This document shows, in pieces, positions 58,989 to 64,000 of a stretch of 64,000 nucleotides of DNA. The stretch is from assembly GCA_009667805.1 (NCBI GenBank), contig CM019063.1, positions 87,385,877 through 87,449,876 of the forward strand, given 5' to 3'. The stretch comes from Leptobrachium leishanense (lineage: Eukaryota; Chordata; Amphibia; Anura; Megophryidae). The translations under genes and the position numbers were made by a program. The notes under the pieces are model-generated. The model was not told the DNA's origin. It worked only from the letters and a program-made list of their open reading frames with translations, and did no database searches. Position 1 is the stretch's first letter; each line of letters opens with the position of its first letter.

Positions 58989-59912
58989 ATATATATATAT
59001 ATCCATTAAATGTTTTTTTTTAGGCTGGTGTTCTAGTTATCTGCACATTAACAGTTTTATAAATTACAAGGTAGAGATTCTCTGAAACCTGCATTTTTTT
59101 TCCTGTTTCGCAATAATTGCTTATTTCACGTTACAGTTCAATTTTAGCACACACACGTCTTCATCCTCTTATTAAACCTTTTAAGATTAGACTTAATATA
59201 AAAAGGTGAAAAGTAAAGTGTTTTTTTAAAAACTATAAATTCTTATTTTTATAAAATAAGCAGTCAATTTGTTCTAAGGTTTCTAACATAAATTAACATT
59301 GCGTGTCCTTTTAATGCACTTTCATAGTAAACATTGATCAACTAATACAAACACATTTTAATTCAACAAAGAAGCTTTGGAAAAAGTCTAACGCTTGTCC
59401 TTAACTGACCCCAGAAGAGCAGATTGTAAGATAATTAGAAGCTGAAGATGAAAAAAAAATACTGGTTGCCACTACTTGTTCTTGAATTGAAAAAATGGGA
59501 AAGAAGATGCATATTATAATGATTTAATAAAAAAAATATTAAAAATAAAGTTTACATTGCGTTCACAGGGGACATCTGGCAGCAGGACATAGTGAAAGTG
59601 CTCACTTGATGGCGGATGAGGGTCTCAAATGGAATTACAGTTTAGAATAATTGATATGTGTTGGCATGTCAGTCATTTCCCAGGGATGATTCTACTACCA
59701 CTAGACATTCAGATGATTTACTTTTTACTCTAGCCGACGCGATTATCACCTCCTAGAGCCCATAGGACTCCATAAAGGGTTGTGCTGCCATGCAGCGAGC
59801 CCTGCGCGATTTCAGTAGCATTCAGCCTAGCTGATGTATGTCGTGAGTTGTGCTTTCCAATCTTTTTTGGTTTTCTGTATGGTTTTGAAACTCTGGTCAG
59901 ATTCACTAATTA

Positions 59913-59960
59913 TTATTATTCTTTATTTATAAAGCACCAGCATATTTCGCAGTGCATGAG
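59913..59960 (-). mobile_element. L2 LINE 3' terminal fragment
   Basis: The reverse complement reads ATATGCTGGTGCTTTATAAA, then TAAAG and AATAATAAT, matching the 3' end of the L2 element at 8225-8260. Only about 50 bp remains. Confidence 0.7.
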
Positions 59961-62799
59961 GGTAAGCACACTGCTAACTACTCTCAGTTGTCACTTTTAG
60001 AATGGCTCATGTATAACACATCTGAAGGAGAGCTTCCATTTGCTGTGAAGCAAGTAAATAATGTAGTAATGCAAGTTTACTATCAAGTGGTGAGTAGTGT
60101 TGAATTCACCAAAAATGGGATACTTAAGCATAGTAGTAGTGTAATCATGATAAGTGCACAATGTATGGCCTAAACCTTGGGCAAAATCCCCTAGTGAATG
60201 CTAACTGTAGTGTTTGGATGACTAAGTGTTAACACCAGGATAAGTGACTGTAACTCATGCCCCCCATATTACCTTCCTGATGCTAAACCCATGAAAAATC
60301 CTTTTGTGCATTGATGCTTGCATGACTGCTGAAGCCTGTGACCTCCATGCTTGTCCCATACCCTCTTGCCCAATAATTACACAGACACATTCTTTATTGG
60401 AAAAGGGCATGGCCACCGCTTTATTGAAAAACCAACTTGTAATCACTCGTTTATCATTCCATACTATATCTTCCTGACCCTACCGCGATCGTCCTGCGGT
60501 AGGCAGTTCCTCCAATTGTTAACCATGAGCTCATCACCCCATCTGACCTGATTCAAGTGAGGGTCGTCTCCCCAGTACCCACCCGAAGGCGGCTTACATT
60601 TTAACTGTATCGTTGCTGGCAAGGCATCCCGCATTCCTCAGCTGTGACTTGAAACGAAGCACCAAACATGGGCGGGCAGGAATTTTCTACCCACCGCTCC
60701 TGTGCCTAAACACATAAGGTAAGTCCTTCCCTCATAGGACCCTATATACCTGGGAAGTGCAACATTGTTGCCCCCTGCCAATCATCTCCACCGAACATTT
60801 CTGACTGTCCCGGCCCAGGCTAGCAGTCATGCTCCCCTTCCTTAAAGGTACAGGGGAGTGCTTTATGGCAAAACCTGTAGGTGCAGTCCCTATTTTAGTG
60901 TCACCTATAAAATGTAGCCCTTATATTTTGTCAGTAGTTGGTTTAACCCTTGATCTTGTATACTTTGTGTGTGCACTGAGCCAGGCCCAGCGGGCCATTT
61001 AGGCGAACTTGGCAGTTGTCTGGGGTGACAGCCTAATAATGCTAACACATGTCCTATATGCAACCACCAACTATAGTCACTCAACATCTATATCAGACTT
61101 ACACCCTTCGCAACACTCTCACAACTCTCATCAGTCCCAAAAAAGCCTCTTACAGCTCCCATATCACACATACACTCAAACAGATTCCTTAACACACATT
61201 ACTGTTCAACGAAAATATAGAACACATTGAACCCACAGACCCACTCACATCAGTGGAGGAAATGGGGTAGACAGACCTTACGGGCTGAGAGAACATAAAG
61301 GGAAAATCATTGTGTTGGAGAAATTGGAGAAAGGCATTTATGTTGTTAGGGTTAATGGGGAAAAAATTGAGTTTAAGAACGTGGATTTATTTGGTTAGAG
61401 AGGCACACACGGGCAGGGGGTGGAGCACTAAAAAAATATTTTTGCGGAGGATATGTATAACATTTTTTGAAGGCATAAAGTCAAAGTCAAAAACTGTATT
61501 CTCTCCTATTCCCACACTGATATGGTAACATGATTAGGATTTTTGACATTCCTACTTGCCTTCCTCCATTGTCAAGAATTAAATGATCATGCTTTTCATA
61601 ATATGCAGTATGAAGGACGTGATAGAAATGATGGAACGTAAGCACAGCCGGGAGCCGGAAGTGGTGGTGTCCAAATGACATGCCTTATGCTTGTGGTTGT
61701 ATGGAGCTGATCATGGGTTGGGTTTGGGTGGATTCATGGGATTCTTTTTAGGAATAGCACCATGGCATCTGGCCCAATGGACATTGCGGCCCTCTGGGTA
61801 TTTGCCCAGTGTACCTGGTGGCTAGTCTAGCTCTGTGCCCTGTGATGTTCCATTTAATCTCTAGTAAAAAATACTAAAATATGTTTCTATAGGGAGGTTC
61901 CTTAAAAGGTGTAGCAACCACCAAACCAATCAATCAATTTATCAAACATCTGCTGTGGACCAGTACATAAAAGTAATATTGATAATGCAAAATTATTACA
62001 TTAAAACCGATTTATATTAATACAATTTCCGTGACAATGTCATTTATCAAATGGGAACTATAAAGCTCGATATAACAAGATTTAGATTAATAGTTTCATT
62101 GATAGTGAATGTCGCTCAATTAAGCAACCTCTTTTACAGCATTTACATTAAAATTATGTATTTTGCTATTTTAAAACTTCAATAACAGGAAAAAGTAGAA
62201 AAAAAAGAACATCAAATTCCATAATTATATATCTGGTGCTAAAGATAATACCGTCAAGTCGGGAAAGGCAGATATTTAAACACAATGTTTCAGAAGAACT
62301 GAGTACCTGGCAAGGTTTTCCATCTGTACCATTAATAAACAGATGCTTTATATTATTAATAGTTGTAAATCACCTCAGCTAGTATCCAGCCTTTTAAATG
62401 TCGTTTTGGAAAAGTCCCATAATAGCCATTTAGGTATTTTTTCTCTAAGTAATAAATTATACTGTGCTGTCCTCCAAGCATTTACTTAAATGTTGTTTAC
62501 ACCACCATATTTTTACAAGTTTGGCATATTACCTCCCACACATAGAAATAAATAGCATTTCAGGATAAGGGGGTATTAAAACCTAAATAATGTTGTTGTG
62601 AAACCTGAACAACAGATTCGTTATTCATGTCCTTAATGCAAAATGTCAATGCAGCAAAAATCCGTTAATTACTTCTACTATGATGTATGGGTTGCATGCT
62701 AAATTTCTTATTATGATCGGTCATTACAATGCAAGGATTTAAAATCTAGAGGAGGTTCATTGAAATTACACTGGCTGTGCAAAGTACAGGTTTATTAAT
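59961..62799. other. Anonymous intronic DNA, with a GC-richer block at 60240-60900
   Basis: The block around 60240-60900 is less AT-rich than its flanks and may be an unrecognised repeat, but I found no paired ends. No exon can be supported; open frames are below 75 codons and lack domains. Confidence 0.4.
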
Positions 62800-63785
62800 T
62801 ATTTATTTATAAAGTCTTTTACCAGGAAGGATACATTGAGATTTCTTTTGTTTTCGAGTATGTCCTGGGTTCAAGAACATTGCATTTCTACAGTCGTTAC
62901 AGAAATACAAAGTAATAAATGCAAGATATTAAAAACAAAACACAAATATACAGATTAATCCAGAAAATCAATACAGTATGTAGGAAATATAGTCACTATG
63001 TTACATGTGTACAGGTGCTTTCTGTATCGAGGTATATTAATAGAGATTTCTTTAGTGACTTTAGACTGGGGGAAGATTTGATGGTGTCTGGGAGGTTAGA
63101 AACATAGAAACATAGAAAGATGTCGGCAGATAAGAACCTTTCGGCCCATCTAGTCTGCCCAATTACATGGATACTTTACCTGGATTTAGCTTTTGTTTAG
63201 GATAGCCTTATGCCTATCCCATGCCTGCTTAAATTCAATTACTGTTTTGGCCTCTACCACTTCTACTGGAAGACTGTTCCATGTATCCACCACCCGCTCA
63301 GTAAAATAATGCTTCCTGACGTTACTTTTAAACCTTTGCCCCTCTAATCTAAGACTATGTCCTCTTGTTTTGCTACTTTGTTTCCTTTTAAATATACTCC
63401 CTTCCTCTACCTTGTGGATTCCCTTTACGTATTTAAATGTTTCTATCATATCTCCTCTGTCTCGTCTTTTTTCCAAGCTGTACATGTTAAGATCATTAAG
63501 CCTTTCCTGGTAACTTTTCTCCTTCAAGCCGTACACCATTTTAGTAGCCCTTCTCTGAACTCTCTCTAAGATGTCTATATCCTTCTGGAGATACGGTCTC
63601 CAGTACTGCACACAGGTTATTCCATAATTGTGGTGCTCTGTAGGAAAATGAGGATCAAACCACTTTCTTTTTGTATTGTGTTACTGCAAGTAAGGTGCTG
63701 GTCCTGGATCGGAGGTTAGAAGATGAGGGAACTGTTGGGGGGAAGCAGTCAATTCAGGTAGGGTGGTAGCTTCCCAAAAAAGCTC
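62800..63785 (-). mobile_element. LINE family B 3' end, antisense, split by a CR1
   Basis: The two parts (62800-63098 and 63614-63785) join into the same order as the copy at 1137-1675, reversed. They run from the AAGCTACCACCCTACCTGAA segment through W-N-N-L-P to the tail. A CR1 copy lies between with AGGTTA on both sides. Confidence 0.88.
63099..63613 (-). mobile_element. CR1 LINE 3' fragment with open C-terminal reverse-transcriptase frame
   Basis: The minus-strand frame from 63611 to the stop at 63186 (141 residues) reads W-R-P-Y-L-Q-K-D-I-D-I-L-E, V-Q-R-R-A-T-K-M, R-G-H-S-L-R-L and F-T-E-R-V-V-D-T-W-N-S-L-P. This is the classic CR1 ORF2 C-terminal region, with no stop or frameshift. The 3' UTR ends in the GGTTCTTATCTGCCGACATC motif. 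AGGTTA at 63093-63098 and 63614-63619 is the target duplication. 5'-truncated, so not autonomous. Confidence 0.92.
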
Positions 63786-63809
63786 TTAAACAACAGATTC
63801 AATAGATTC

Positions 63810-64000
63810 TAGAGATGTGCATTTGTTTCGGAAAAATTCGGAATTTGGAACGAAATTTGATAATTCGTATTTCGGAAGTACGTCCGAATAACAAATCAAT
63901 ACGATACGAATTCTAAACTAAACGAAACGGTATATAACAAATTTATTTAGTTTTACACTGTGTCATCATCATAAAAGATGAATTTGAATAATTGATATCA
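63810..64000. mobile_element. hAT element left end, cut by window end
   Basis: TAGAGATGTGCATTTGTTTC and the following segment (GTATTTCGGAAGTAC) match the element at 31411-32345. The right end lies outside the window. Confidence 0.78.

Overview
The window is non-coding-rich vertebrate nuclear DNA. It looks like an amphibian, most likely a frog, genome. It carries part of one recognisable host gene, hyaluronan and proteoglycan link protein 1 (hapln1), on the minus strand. Two coding exons are visible: the exon for Link module 1 (41615-41917) and the last coding exon with Link module 2 and the stop codon (24813-25105). A 16.5-kb phase-1 intron separates them. The exons for the signal peptide and Ig domain are not seen and should lie beyond base 64000, so everything from 41918 to the end reads as one long intron. 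Bases 1 to about 24 kb are 3' UTR and downstream intergenic DNA. The frog assignment rests on the style of the repeats (CR1 ending in the GGCAGATAAGAACC motif, L2-type LINEs, many hAT, Tc1, TTAA-target and Penelope-style elements) and on the link protein sequence. It is an inference.

Most of the remaining DNA is mobile elements, many of which can be bounded by their own target-site duplications. There are seven hAT elements or MITEs with terminal inverted repeats and 8-bp duplications, perfect in five cases (2833-4115, 8432-9235, 26931-27892, 32408-36877, 58594-58988) and imperfect in two (31411-32345, 41102-41283). An eighth is a likely relative with a poor duplication (43945-44128), and a ninth is cut by the window end (63810 on). 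Three Tc1-like transposons have long inverted repeats (28555-30172, 51804-53451, 56057-57615), and the second is one frameshift away from an open transposase. Several elements are flanked by TTAA (Kolobok/piggyBac type). Two foldback elements have CAGGGTTATTC ends and 3-bp duplications. There are two CR1 LINE copies, one degraded L2 LINE, five copies of a second L2-like LINE tail, and four tRNA-derived SINEs that share that LINE's tail.

The most interesting signal is a recurrent hammerhead-ribozyme-like core: CTGATGA, then a short helix whose sequence differs between sites but stays paired, then GAAAC, then a palindromic ACGCGT or AACGTT. Five good copies lie at 5077, 13797, 33608, 34774 and 37851. 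Degraded copies sit inside foldback structures near 6.8-6.95 kb and 57.7-58.1 kb. Penelope-like retroelements are known to carry such motifs, so these are probably remnants of one or more such families. All copies have one extra A before helix II, so activity is uncertain.

A second theme is that four hAT elements each contain a different expanded minisatellite. The largest (32408-36877) holds about 3 kb of G-run repeat with strong G-quadruplex potential and an internal 1166-bp duplication that copied a hammerhead-bearing insertion. Many long open frames in these arrays are repeat artefacts, not genes.
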